Below are positions 1 through 5,838 of a stretch of 7,310 nucleotides of DNA, piece after piece. The notes under the pieces are model-generated. The model saw nothing but the letters and a program-made list of their open reading frames with translations, had not been told where the DNA came from and did not search any database. A program made the translations under genes and the position numbers. The stretch comes from Bacillota bacterium (GTDB lineage Bacteria; Bacillota; Sulfobacillia; JAJZYS01; JAJYTV01), in assembly GCA_021792885.1 (NCBI GenBank), contig JAJYTV010000083.1, positions 1 to 7,310 on the forward strand. Reading direction: 5' to 3'. Each line of letters begins with the position of its first letter. Positions within the stretch are counted from its first letter, which is position 1.

Positions 1-150
1 CTGGCCGACGCCGTCACCTCGGGCGGGCTGCTCGTCGCCATCGACGAGCGGCGCGCGCAGCGCTTCGAGGAGGTCGCGCGCACCGCGCTGCGGCCGCGGA
101 GGATCGGCGTCGTGCAGGAGCGCGGCGCGACGCACCTGCGGGTGCGCTGA
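1..150 (+). CDS. selD: Selenide, water dikinase (SelD), C-terminal fragment
   Basis: This is the 3' end of a gene that enters from the left edge; 49 residues are visible before the TGA at 148-150. SelD makes selenophosphate from selenide and ATP, the selenium donor for selenocysteine and selenouridine synthesis in the cytoplasm. The visible part starts LADAVTSGGLLVAID, which fits the D-x-x-TSGGLL signature of the C-terminal AIR-synthase-related domain of SelD. It continues with a helix (RRAQRFEEVARTAL) and a final strand pair (IGVVQERGATHLRV), the usual end of that fold. The ATP-binding half and the catalytic Cys/Sec near the N-terminus are outside the window. Another PurM-fold kinase such as HypE or a PurM-like protein remains possible, but the TSGGLL motif favours SelD. 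A strong hairpin follows 5 nt after the stop, so this is probably the last gene of its transcript. Confidence 0.68.
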   Translation: MADAVTSGGLLVAIDERRAQRFEEVARTALRPRRIGVVQERGATHLRVR

Positions 151-155
151 GCAAG

Positions 156-192
156 AGGAGGGCCGCCCCGCGACTTGCGGGGCGGCCCTCCT
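156..192. terminator. Perfect 16-bp GC-rich hairpin after selD
   Basis: The arms 156-171 and 177-192 are exactly complementary over 16 bp, with a 5-nt loop (gactt). The stem begins 5 nt beyond the selD stop. Neither side has a run of T, so it is not a textbook intrinsic terminator, but its strength and position suggest 3'-end formation or RNA protection. Being symmetric, it could also act on the leftward transcript of the microprotein gene. Confidence 0.72.
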
Positions 193-210
193 GCGCAACG
201 CACGAACACG

Positions 211-247
211 GGGCGCTTGCGGAGCGGCCTTGGCCGCTGCAGCGCCC
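211..247. terminator. Second hairpin between selD and the microprotein gene
   Basis: An inner perfect 7-bp stem (223-229 with 232-238, 2-nt loop) sits inside an outer 7-bp stem (211-217 with 241-247), separated by an asymmetric internal loop. It lies 15 nt past the stop of the leftward microprotein gene, where a terminator for that gene would be expected. No T-tract is present, so its role as a terminator is inferred from position and pairing only. Confidence 0.45.
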
Positions 248-261
248 TGCGTGCAATCTTG

Positions 262-363
262 CTACTTCTTGCGCGAACGCATCGCCAGCCAGACGATCAC
301 GACGACAATGACGACGCCGAGGATCACATACCGGATCACATGGTGCTTCGTGTTCGAGATCAA
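262..363 (-). CDS. Putative 33-aa single-pass membrane microprotein
   Basis: I do not recognise this gene. The reading frame gives a 33-residue peptide: a short polar N-terminus (ISNTKHH), one hydrophobic segment at residues 12-28 dominated by Val and Ile, and a basic tail (RSRKK). That pattern predicts one transmembrane helix with the positive end in the cytoplasm. The start is TTG (361-363), chosen because a good ribosome binding site, aaggcggtg (complement of 371-379, one mismatch to AAGGAGGTG), lies 7 nt upstream. The open frame continues further upstream, but without such a signal. A possible -10 (TATACA, complement of 402-407) is visible without a good -35. The gene is divergent from fixC, with 148 nt between the two starts, and is followed by two hairpins. 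By size and charge it resembles type I toxin peptides or small membrane-complex subunits; no function can be assigned. A chance ORF cannot be excluded. Confidence 0.5.
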   Translation of the reverse strand: MISNTKHHVIRYVILGVVIVVVIVWLAMRSRKK

Positions 364-450
364 AAGGTCACACCGCCTTCCTCCGCCGATCGCACATGGC
401 GTGTATAGTTCAAACAGCCTTGCCCGGTTTCCTGCTGGTTGCGCCGCCCT

Positions 451-480
451 TTGACCAGGGTAACTGGGGCGGCTTATGCT
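451..480 (+). promoter_or_regulatory. Sigma-A-like promoter of fixCX
   Basis: TTGACC (451-456) and TATGCT (475-480) are separated by 18 nt and match the -35 TTGACA and -10 TATAAT consensus at five and four of six positions. Transcription would start near 487, leaving a leader of about 25 nt that contains the fixC ribosome binding site. The -10 box covers the ATG at 476, which argues against that codon being the fixC start. Confidence 0.62.
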
Positions 481-511
481 GATCATCAGGAAACAATGCG
501 GAGGTGCCACG

Positions 512-1807
512 GTGGACGAGGAGAAGTTCGATGCCATCGTCGTCGGAGCAGGGCCTGCAGGCAGCGCGGCTGCCCTTACGATGGCCCGCAAGGGGCTTTC
601 GGTCGTTCTGATCGAACGCGGAGAATATCCGGGCGCGAAGAACGTGATGGGCGGCGTGCTGTACCGCAAGATGCTCGAGACGCTGGTACCGAACTTCTGG
701 GAGGAGGCTCCGCTCGAGCGCCCTGTCGTCGAGCAGCGGATGGCGCTCCTCTCGGAGCGCTCCGCCGTCACCGCCGGGTTCAAGGACCCGGCGCTTGGGG
801 AGCCCCCGTACAACGCGTTCACCGTGCTGCGCGCGAACTTCGATCGCTGGTTCGCGGGCAAAGCCGAGGAGGCGGGCGCGTTCCTGCTGCCGGGCATGCC
901 GATCGAGGACGTCGTGCGCAAGGACGGCAAGGTGGTCGGCGTGCAGGCGTTCGACGGCTCGGAACTGTACGCGGACGTCGTCGTCGTCGCGGACGGTGTG
1001 AATTCGCTGCTCGCGAAGAAGATGGGCCTGCGCGGCGAACTGAGGCCCAGCGAGGTCGCGCTTGCCGTGAAGCAGGTCATCTCGCTGCCCAAGGAGACGG
1101 TCGAGCAGCGCTTCAACATCCAGGACGGCCAGGGCGTCGTGATGGAGCTGATGGGCGCTGCGACGGGCGGCATGGTCGGCCAAGCGTTCCTCTACACGAA
1201 CCGCGAATCGCTGTCGATCGGCGTCGGCTGCCTGCTCTCGGAGTTCGTCAAGACGAAGAAGACGCCGTACGACCTCCTGGAGGATCTCAAGCAGCATCCC
1301 TTCGTCGCTCCGCTGATCGAGGGCGGCGTGGCCGAGGAGTACACGGCGCACCTCATTCCGGAGGGCGGCTACGACACGGTCCCGCAGGTCTACGGCGACG
1401 GCTTCCTCCTGGCGGGCGACGCGGCGAAGTTCGTGAACGTGCTGCACCGCGAGGGGTCGAACCTCGCGATGGAGTCCGGCCGCCTCGCGGGCGAGACGGT
1501 CGCGTTCGCGAAGGAGCGCGGAGACTTCTCGGCCGCGACGCTGCGCCGCTACCGCGAACACCTCGATGCGGGGTTCGTGCTGCGCGACCTGCACCAGTAC
1601 CGGGGCGTGCCGGGCTTCATGGAACACAACCCGCAATTCTTCAATTTCTACCCGCAGATCTTGAACGAGGTGGCGCGGGACATGCTCACGGTGGACGGCG
1701 TGCCCAAGCGCGAGAAGGAGCGCTCCGCGCTGCGGCGCGTGCTGCGGCAGCGCCCGGCGCTCCGCATCGCGCGGGATCTGTACGGATTCTGGAGGGCTGT
1801 GCGATGA
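512..1807 (+). CDS. fixC: FixC-type electron-transfer flavoprotein:quinone oxidoreductase
   Basis: This FAD-dependent oxidoreductase (431 aa, about the usual FixC length) belongs to the FixC/ETF-QO family in the geranylgeranyl-reductase superfamily. With FixX it takes electrons from an electron-transfer flavoprotein (FixAB/EtfAB) and delivers them to membrane quinone; in FixABCX complexes this is part of electron bifurcation. The N-terminal Rossmann motif GAGPAG is at residues 12-17, with the acidic ribose-binding residue E35 closing the second strand (VVLIER). The second FAD motif GDAAKF is at 302-307, followed by NVLHREGSNLAMESG, typical of this family. The GTG at 512 is chosen because ggaggtg (500-506) lies 5 nt upstream; an ATG at 476 would add 12 residues but overlaps the promoter -10. 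The stop overlaps fixX by 4 nt (ATGA), indicating translational coupling. No fixA or fixB gene is in the window. Function as quinone reductase is inferred from the family. Confidence 0.9.
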   Translation: MDEEKFDAIVVGAGPAGSAAALTMARKGLSVVLIERGEYPGAKNVMGGVLYRKMLETLVPNFWEEAPLERPVVEQRMALLSERSAVTAGFKDPALGEPPYNAFTVLRANFDRWFAGKAEEAGAFLLPGMPIEDVVRKDGKVVGVQAFDGSELYADVVVVADGVNSLLAKKMGLRGELRPSEVALAVKQVISLPKETVEQRFNIQDGQGVVMELMGAATGGMVGQAFLYTNRESLSIGVGCLLSEFVKTKKTPYDLLEDLKQHPFVAPLIEGGVAEEYTAHLIPEGGYDTVPQVYGDGFLLAGDAAKFVNVLHREGSNLAMESGRLAGETVAFAKERGDFSAATLRRYREHLDAGFVLRDLHQYRGVPGFMEHNPQFFNFYPQILNEVARDMLTVDGVPKREKERSALRRVLRQRPALRIARDLYGFWRAVR

Positions 1808-2100
1808 AGCGCGAAACCCTGGAGGAGAAGCTCTACACCGTCAAGTTTAAGGCCGATACGGAATCCCATCTGGTGGTCAAAGAAGCGAAGAACTGCGTGG
1901 AGTGCGGCAATGCGCACGGCCGCCCCTGCCTCACGTTCTGCCCCGCGAACGTCTACGAGTGGGAAGGGGTCGAGGAAGGCCTCGCGGTGCGCTACGAAGG
2001 CTGCCTCGAGTGTGGGGCGTGCCGCATCGGGTGCCCCTACGACAACATCGAATGGCGCTACCCGAAAGGCGCCTTGGGGCTGACCTACCGCATCGGCTGA
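1804..2100 (+). CDS. fixX: FixX-type 4Fe-4S ferredoxin
   Basis: This 98-aa iron-sulfur protein is the ferredoxin partner of FixC, corresponding to the C-terminal iron-sulfur domain of mitochondrial ETF-QO. It would relay electrons between FixC FAD and the quinone or another acceptor. Eight cysteines form two groups: C31xxC34-x7-C42xxxC46P and C67xxC70xxC73xxxC77P. The second is a classical 4Fe-4S binding motif; with the first, two clusters are possible, whereas ETF-QO has one. The conserved FixX features FCPANVYEW after C42 and the C-terminal WRYPKGALGL...YRIG are present, so the protein looks complete. It begins at ATG 1804, overlapping the fixC stop, and is presumably translated by coupling. 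The TGA at 2098-2100 is followed by 19 further sense codons in the same frame up to the next gene's start. Confidence 0.93.
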   Translation: MKRETLEEKLYTVKFKADTESHLVVKEAKNCVECGNAHGRPCLTFCPANVYEWEGVEEGLAVRYEGCLECGACRIGCPYDNIEWRYPKGALGLTYRIG

Positions 2101-2115
2101 TCCTGTTCTGCACGT

Positions 2116-2148
2116 CACCTCCCCTCCCATAGCATCGGGGGGGAGGTG
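2116..2148 (+). promoter_or_regulatory. Hairpin sequestering the ribosome binding site of the next gene
   Basis: The arms 2116-2127 and 2137-2148 pair over 12 bp (one T-G wobble) around a 9-nt loop. The 3' arm contains the ggaggtg (2142-2148) that serves as ribosome binding site for the TTG at 2158. The stem starts 15 nt after the fixX stop. No T-tract follows, so a plain terminator is less likely than an element lowering initiation, or a processing or 3'-stabilising structure for fixCX mRNA. The pairing is seen directly; the regulatory role is inferred. Confidence 0.55.
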
Positions 2149-2157
2149 ATCGCGCCT

Positions 2158-3330
2158 TTGAACGGCCGGCGCATCACGGCGCTCCTGCTCACCGCGTTCC
2201 TGGTCGCGGAACTGATGATCCGCCTGCAGACCGGACCGGTGCTTCCGGCAGCGTCGCCCGATGTTTGGAAGGAAGTCGCGCAGGGATCCTACCGCGCGAC
2301 GACGGGAAGCTACCTCGTGCCGCTCGGGGCGGGAAGCGTGCTGCAGCGTACGGCTGCCGGCACCGGGCCCGCGCACCCGACCTATCGCATGGGCTTCAGC
2401 GGTGCGAACATCGCCTTGTACGGCGAGGGCGCCTCCTCGGTGGCCGTCGCGACGTCGACGCAGGGGCAGCGCATCCTGCCACGCTACGGCAGCGGTTTCC
2501 TGTTCGTGGACGCGCGCCAGAACCTTTGGCTCGTGTCGAGGCAGGGGGCGCAGCTGCTCGTCGGCGGCGGCGTCGGCAGCGAGAGCCGTGGCGCCGTCCA
2601 GGCGCAAATAGAGGCGCAGCAGGCCTCTGGAACGCTGGCGAAGGACTGGCAGCTGATCTGGGTCGTTGACCCGGTCGCCGTCGGGCAGAGCATCTGGTAT
2701 CTCTCGAACCGCTCCTTGCCGCTGGGTGCGCCGGGGGCTTCAGTCTGGCAGCTCACGACGCAGGGATCGCAGCCCTTGGCGAACTTCGCGGAACTCGGCA
2801 TCACTGGCCTCGTCGGCGCGAGCCCACGGGCCGTCCTCGCGGAGAACCGGCAGGGGCAGCTGCTCGTGATCGACCCGAGCACCTACGCCGTGCGTGCGAC
2901 GCTGCCAGGCACGGACGCACTCGCCGTCGGTGCCGGCGGGGAGGCGCTCCTGCTGTCGGCCGCCCCGGGAGCCCCACCGAAGCTCTTGCTCTTTGGCGGC
3001 GCCGCGTCGACGCCGAAGGACCTGCCGCTGCCGTCCGGCGCGCAGGTGCTCGGCCCGGCGTCCTTCTCGGGGAACGGCCAGTGGCTCGCCATGCTGGTGC
3101 AACGAGACGGCAGGACGCTCGTCTACGTCGTGCGCACCAAGGGACTCGGCGCAGGCCAGCAGGGCGACCTCCTGGCACCGCCGGAAGGCGTACAGGTCGC
3201 ACCGTGGGCGGCTCCTTCATTCGCCTCCGGCCGGGTCTACCTCGTTGTTCGCTCCGGCAACCAGACTGAAACCTGGGAGCGGTCGATCGGCGACGGGCAG
3301 GCTGCGCTCGGGCTCGGCGGGCTTGGGTAG
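2158..3330 (+). CDS. Membrane-anchored secreted protein with beta-propeller-like repeats, function unknown
   Basis: I do not recognise a named family. The protein (390 aa) has a basic N-terminus (NGRR) followed by a hydrophobic segment at about residues 6-21, with no lipobox cysteine. It is probably a signal anchor or uncleaved signal peptide, placing the rest outside the membrane. The remainder is rich in Gly, Ala, Leu, Val and Gln, with recurring strand-turn-strand units such as NLWLVSRQGAQLL, SIWYLSNRS, GQLLVIDPSTYAVRATL, PKLLLFGG and TLVYVVRTKG. This suggests a WD40/lactonase-like beta-propeller; no catalytic motif is visible. The start is TTG at 2158, since ggaggtg (2142-2148) lies 9 nt upstream; a GTG at 2146 in the same frame overlaps that site. 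It follows fixX by 57 nt with no evident promoter of its own, so it may be co-transcribed. Its last 114 nt overlap the opposite-strand NYN gene. Confidence 0.75.
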   Translation: MNGRRITALLLTAFLVAELMIRLQTGPVLPAASPDVWKEVAQGSYRATTGSYLVPLGAGSVLQRTAAGTGPAHPTYRMGFSGANIALYGEGASSVAVATSTQGQRILPRYGSGFLFVDARQNLWLVSRQGAQLLVGGGVGSESRGAVQAQIEAQQASGTLAKDWQLIWVVDPVAVGQSIWYLSNRSLPLGAPGASVWQLTTQGSQPLANFAELGITGLVGASPRAVLAENRQGQLLVIDPSTYAVRATLPGTDALAVGAGGEALLLSAAPGAPPKLLLFGGAASTPKDLPLPSGAQVLGPASFSGNGQWLAMLVQRDGRTLVYVVRTKGLGAGQQGDLLAPPEGVQVAPWAAPSFASGRVYLVVRSGNQTETWERSIGDGQAALGLGGLG

Positions 3331-3897
3331 CTCACGCTCGCCGCTCGGGCGCTCCGCCACGACGGGCGGCGCGACAGGTGCCTTGCCGACGGTCTCGCGC
3401 AGATCCTCGAGGAAGATGTAGCGGTCCACGGCGTTGATGAGGTCATAGGCCGCCATCTCCCGTGAGCCGACGCCGATGATCCGCTTGCCGCGGGAGCGCA
3501 GGAGCTCGACCGCGCGCTCGAAATCCCCGTCTCCGGTGCAGAGGATCGCGACGTCATAGAGATCGGCCGTGTTGAACGCGTCGATGACGAGTTCGATGTC
3601 CAGGTTCGCCTTCCGGAAGGTGTTGCCGGTCTCCTGGTCCACGATCTCCTTCAGCGGCTTGCGCCGGACGGTGTATCCCATTGCGGTGAGGGCGCGCAAA
3701 AACCCTTCCAGGCTCGGGTCTACGGGAGTCGGGACCGAGGTGTAGTAGAAGGCGTTGTACACGTGGTAGTCCTGGGAGAGGTAGTCATAGAGCCGCCGGT
3801 AGTCGATGTGCCAACCAAGCTTTCGTTGGGCGTAAAAGAGGTTCGCTCCATCGACAAAAAGTGCTAATTTCATCATACCGTTTCTGGGACGCCGCAC
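3217..3897 (-). CDS. NYN-domain (LabA/DUF88-type) putative ribonuclease
   Basis: This 226-aa protein carries an N-terminal NYN domain (about residues 10-165), a PIN-like metal-dependent RNase fold. The expected acidic residues are present: D16 in LFVDGANLF, D100 in NLDIELVIDAF, and D123 and D125 in CTGDGDFERAV. The later motif GKRIIGVGSREMAAYDLINAVDRYIFL matches the end of LabA-type domains. After about residue 168 comes a Pro/Ala/Glu-rich tail of roughly 58 residues that looks disordered. The start is uncertain: GTG 3897 has ggagg (complement of 3907-3911) 9 nt upstream, whereas the tandem ATGs at 3876 and 3873, which would begin close to the domain (MKLALFVDGAN), lack a ribosome binding site. 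The 3' end overlaps the convergent gene by 114 nt. Members are thought to process or degrade RNA; the substrate here is unknown. Confidence 0.85.
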   Translation of the reverse strand: MRRPRNGMMKLALFVDGANLFYAQRKLGWHIDYRRLYDYLSQDYHVYNAFYYTSVPTPVDPSLEGFLRALTAMGYTVRRKPLKEIVDQETGNTFRKANLDIELVIDAFNTADLYDVAILCTGDGDFERAVELLRSRGKRIIGVGSREMAAYDLINAVDRYIFLEDLRETVGKAPVAPPVVAERPSGERELPKPAEPERSLPVADRPLPGFSLVAGANNEVDPAGGE

Positions 3898-4091
3898 GCC
3901 GGCAATCCTCCACGTCCTTCCAGTTGAGTTTTCGCGCATGTGGGGAAGGATACAGGTTCTGCAGGCCGGACATTCACATAGCAGGATGTTTGCTCTATTA
4001 TGCACAACGAAAGCGTCGAGTGCACGGTTGATCACATTCTGACCCTGCGCTGCGCACGGCGACCACGCCGCTGCGACCCGCAGAACTCGGC

Positions 4092-4120
4092 TTTACGCGA
4101 CCAAGACCCCATGCTATAAT
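4092..4120 (+). promoter_or_regulatory. Promoter of the tRNA cluster
   Basis: TTTACG (4092-4097) is separated by 17 nt from a perfect TATAAT (4115-4120), preceded by TGC (4112-4114), an extended -10. Transcription would begin near 4127, about 18 nt before the first tRNA. This is the strongest promoter-like sequence in the window, as expected for a stable-RNA operon. The rest of 3898-4144 holds no gene that I can support on either strand. Confidence 0.8.
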
Positions 4121-4144
4121 GTGCTGGCGCTCGGGTGGGCATCT

Positions 4145-4219
4145 GGGCGAATAGCTCAGTGGTAGAGCACCTCCCTTACAAGGAGGGGGTCACAGGTTCG
4201 AGCCCTGTTTCGCCCACCA
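4145..4219 (+). tRNA. tRNA-Val (anticodon UAC)
   Basis: A complete cloverleaf: acceptor gggcgaa/ttcgccc, anticodon stem cctcc/ggagg, loop cttacaa with anticodon TAC at 4177-4179, T arm acagg-ttcgagc-cctgt. The discriminator is A and CCA is encoded (4217-4219). It is the first gene of the cluster and reads valine codons ending in A and, by wobble, others. Confidence 0.97.
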
Positions 4220-4229
4220 GAGAGGTTTC

Positions 4230-4305
4230 GGAGGCGTGGTGTAGTGGTTAACATATGTGCCTGTCACGCACAAGATCGCGGGTTCGATTCCCGTCGCCTC
4301 CGCCA
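4230..4305 (+). tRNA. tRNA-Asp (anticodon GUC)
   Basis: Acceptor ggaggcg/cgcctcc, anticodon stem tgtgc/gcaca, loop ctgtcac with anticodon GTC at 4263-4265, and T arm gcggg-ttcgatt-cccgt. The D stem includes a G-T pair. The discriminator is G, a known aspartate identity element, and CCA is encoded at 4303-4305. The spacer from the preceding tRNA is 10 nt. Confidence 0.97.
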
Positions 4306-4314
4306 TTGCATTAT

Positions 4315-4390
<76 letters not shown>

Positions 4391-4395
4391 GGTTT

Positions 4396-4470
4396 GCGGA
4401 AGTGGCTCAGTGGTAGAGCGTCGCCTTGCCAAGGCGAAGGTCGCGGGTTCGAATCCCGTCTTCCGCTCCA
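4396..4470 (+). tRNA. tRNA-Gly (anticodon GCC)
   Basis: Acceptor gcggaag/cttccgc, anticodon stem tcgcc/ggcga, loop ttgccaa with anticodon GCC at 4428-4430, T arm gcggg-ttcgaat-cccgt. The discriminator is T (U73), usual for bacterial glycine tRNA, and CCA is encoded at 4468-4470. The spacer from tRNA-Phe is 5 nt. Confidence 0.97.
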
Positions 4471-4474
4471 ATTC

Positions 4475-4548
4475 GGCGACGTAGCCAAGTGGTAAGGCAG
4501 AGGACTGCAAATCCTTTACCCCCGGTTCGAATCCGGGCGTCGCCTCCA
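4475..4548 (+). tRNA. tRNA-Cys (anticodon GCA)
   Basis: Acceptor ggcgacg/cgtcgcc, anticodon stem gagga/tcctt (one G-T pair), loop ctgcaaa with anticodon GCA at 4507-4509, T arm cccgg-ttcgaat-ccggg. The discriminator is T (U73), an identity element for cysteine, and CCA is encoded at 4546-4548. The spacer from tRNA-Gly is only 4 nt. Confidence 0.97.
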
Positions 4549-4555
4549 GAGGTTT

Positions 4556-4632
4556 GGGCGGTTAGCTCAGCTGGTTAGAGCGCATGCTTGACATGCATGA
4601 GGTCGGGGGTTCGAGTCCCTCATCGCCCACCA
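4556..4632 (+). tRNA. tRNA-Val (anticodon GAC)
   Basis: Acceptor gggcggt/atcgccc (one G-T pair), anticodon stem catgc/gcatg, loop ttgacat with anticodon GAC at 4590-4592, and a T loop of ttcgagt. The discriminator is A and CCA is encoded at 4630-4632. It is a second valine isoacceptor, complementing the UAC tRNA at the other end of the cluster. Confidence 0.97.
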
Positions 4633-4654
4633 AACTTGACAGTTGCATCGCAAG

Positions 4655-4692
4655 GCGCACCCCCCGGAGTGATTCGGGGGGTGCGCGTTGTT
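4655..4692 (+). terminator. Intrinsic terminator of the tRNA operon
   Basis: A perfect 12-bp stem (4655-4666 with 4675-4686) and an 8-nt loop, followed by gttgtt (4687-4692), a short T-rich stretch. It begins 22 nt beyond the last tRNA. It could also block leftward transcription from the hydrolase gene, although the left side is less T-rich on that strand. The remaining 71 nt up to 4763 show no gene. Confidence 0.82.
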
Positions 4693-4763
4693 CGGAATTG
4701 GAGTGCGCAGATCCCACGAGCTCCCGGGTCCGCTAGGGCGTTCCTTTGCGGTCGGCGGGCCTC

Positions 4764-5636
4764 CTAATGGTCTATGCGGCGTCGAAGGCGTGGACTGCTG
4801 ATCCAGTCCGCCATCGATTCGGCGGCCCAGACAGGCTGGTCCGCGACGAGGCTATGCAGCGCACTGCCCTGCAGCTGCAGCGACACGGCAGGATTTCCGT
4901 CGAACACGGCGCGCGTGACCTCATTGTCGGTGATCGGATCCTTCTCGCTCAGGAGGATCAACGTCGGGATGTCCCATTCCCGGTCCGGCTTGGGCACCGC
5001 ACGCTGGGCTTCCATCAAGTGAAGGAGAAAGCCGAGAGTGTAGTGGCGATTGCACAAACGGTCACGCTCGATGAGGTTGCGCAGCGCAGGGTTTTGCGTG
5101 ACTCCCTCCACGGGCAGGCGTCGAAGTGGCCGGAACTGGCCACCGACCGGCCAGATCCAGCGTGTCAGCAGTCTGTACACCGTGGGAGACGGGTGGTAGT
5201 GCAGGCCGAATGCCGGAGAGAGGAAGATGGCGCCACTGGGACTGGCTGCGCCCAAGCGGACCGCCTCGTAGGCGAGCAGTGCGCCGTAGCTTTCGCCGCC
5301 GATCAGGACGCTTGGCGCCGGATCCGCCTGCATGGCCTGCCACGCGGCGAGGACATCGCCAACCGGTTCATGCCATGCGCGCGTGTGGCCCCGCTGCCCG
5401 GCGGAGTGTCCGTGCCCTCGCAGATCGGGAAGCCACGTCTCGATGCCGTGCCGGGCGAGTTGCAACGCAAGCGGCAGGTAGTATTCGGAGTGGACCGTAG
5501 AGGCATGGACGAAGAGCAGGCGCTCGCGCGTGGTGCGGGGATGCACCACGCGGACGTACAGCGCGGGTTCGCCGGGCCTGTCCAGATACCGCGCGCTCAG
5601 CACCGGCCCGTCATCGCCGGAGAATGGTTCGCCCAC
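4764..5636 (-). CDS. Alpha/beta hydrolase, monoacylglycerol lipase/lysophospholipase-like
   Basis: This 290-aa serine hydrolase is likely cytoplasmic (no signal peptide) and likely cleaves a carboxylic ester such as a monoacylglycerol or lysophospholipid; the substrate is inferred from family only. The nucleophile elbow GESYG is at residues 114-118 with S116 as catalytic serine. The acid is most likely D233 in LSEKDPITD, and the histidine H261 in SALHSLVAD. The motif DLRGHGHSAGQRGH (71-84) is characteristic of the Hydrolase_4 group. The oxyanion segment after strand 3 reads FVHASTVHSEYY, with HA where the family usually has HG. The start is GTG at 5636, with aggtga (complement of 5643-5648) 6 nt upstream; an ATG overlapping that site is out of frame and soon stops. 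It follows kimA by 202 nt on the same strand, with no clear promoter or terminator between them. Confidence 0.88.
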   Translation of the reverse strand: MGEPFSGDDGPVLSARYLDRPGEPALYVRVVHPRTTRERLLFVHASTVHSEYYLPLALQLARHGIETWLPDLRGHGHSAGQRGHTRAWHEPVGDVLAAWQAMQADPAPSVLIGGESYGALLAYEAVRLGAASPSGAIFLSPAFGLHYHPSPTVYRLLTRWIWPVGGQFRPLRRLPVEGVTQNPALRNLIERDRLCNRHYTLGFLLHLMEAQRAVPKPDREWDIPTLILLSEKDPITDNEVTRAVFDGNPAVSLQLQGSALHSLVADQPVWAAESMADWISSPRLRRRIDH

Positions 5637-5838
5637 GCGGCATCACCTCTCTCCCACATTGGTCCTTGACCGCGTCAGCCGCGTGCGATGGAACGGTTTT
5701 CCCTTTCCCTAGCCTAGCAAACGCCGCGCTCTGCAAATACCGAGCGCTGCAGGGCGGATTCCGCTGCGCCGCGCCGTGCGAAGCATGAAGGACTTAGGCG
5801 GGATGCTGCACCCGCACATGGCCTCGCCGCTTCTCCAC

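Noticed and set aside
476..511. An ATG at 476 adding 12 residues to FixC.
   Set aside because: It overlaps the -10 box of the predicted promoter and lacks a good ribosome binding site, whereas GTG 512 has ggaggtg at 5-nt spacing and begins just before the FAD-binding strand.
410..1636. A 408-codon leftward open frame antisense to fixC.
   Set aside because: It is rich in Arg, Leu, Ala and Val with no recognisable motif and mirrors the codon-position GC bias of fixC, which has clear family motifs on the other strand.
2146..2157. A GTG at 2146 as the start of the propeller gene.
   Set aside because: It is part of the ggaggtg that serves as ribosome binding site for the TTG at 2158, and nothing comparable lies at a suitable distance upstream of 2146.
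3898..4035. A 46-codon N-terminal extension of the NYN protein containing CECPACRTC.
   Set aside because: The cysteine cluster looks zinc-finger-like, but no ribosome binding site supports a start at 4035 and NYN proteins of this type normally begin at or near the first strand. It is probably leader sequence.
5726..5747. A 6-bp inverted repeat (gcgctc/gagcgc) with a 10-nt loop between kimA and the hydrolase gene.
   Set aside because: The stem is too short, there is no T-tract, and such repeats are expected by chance in DNA of this base composition.
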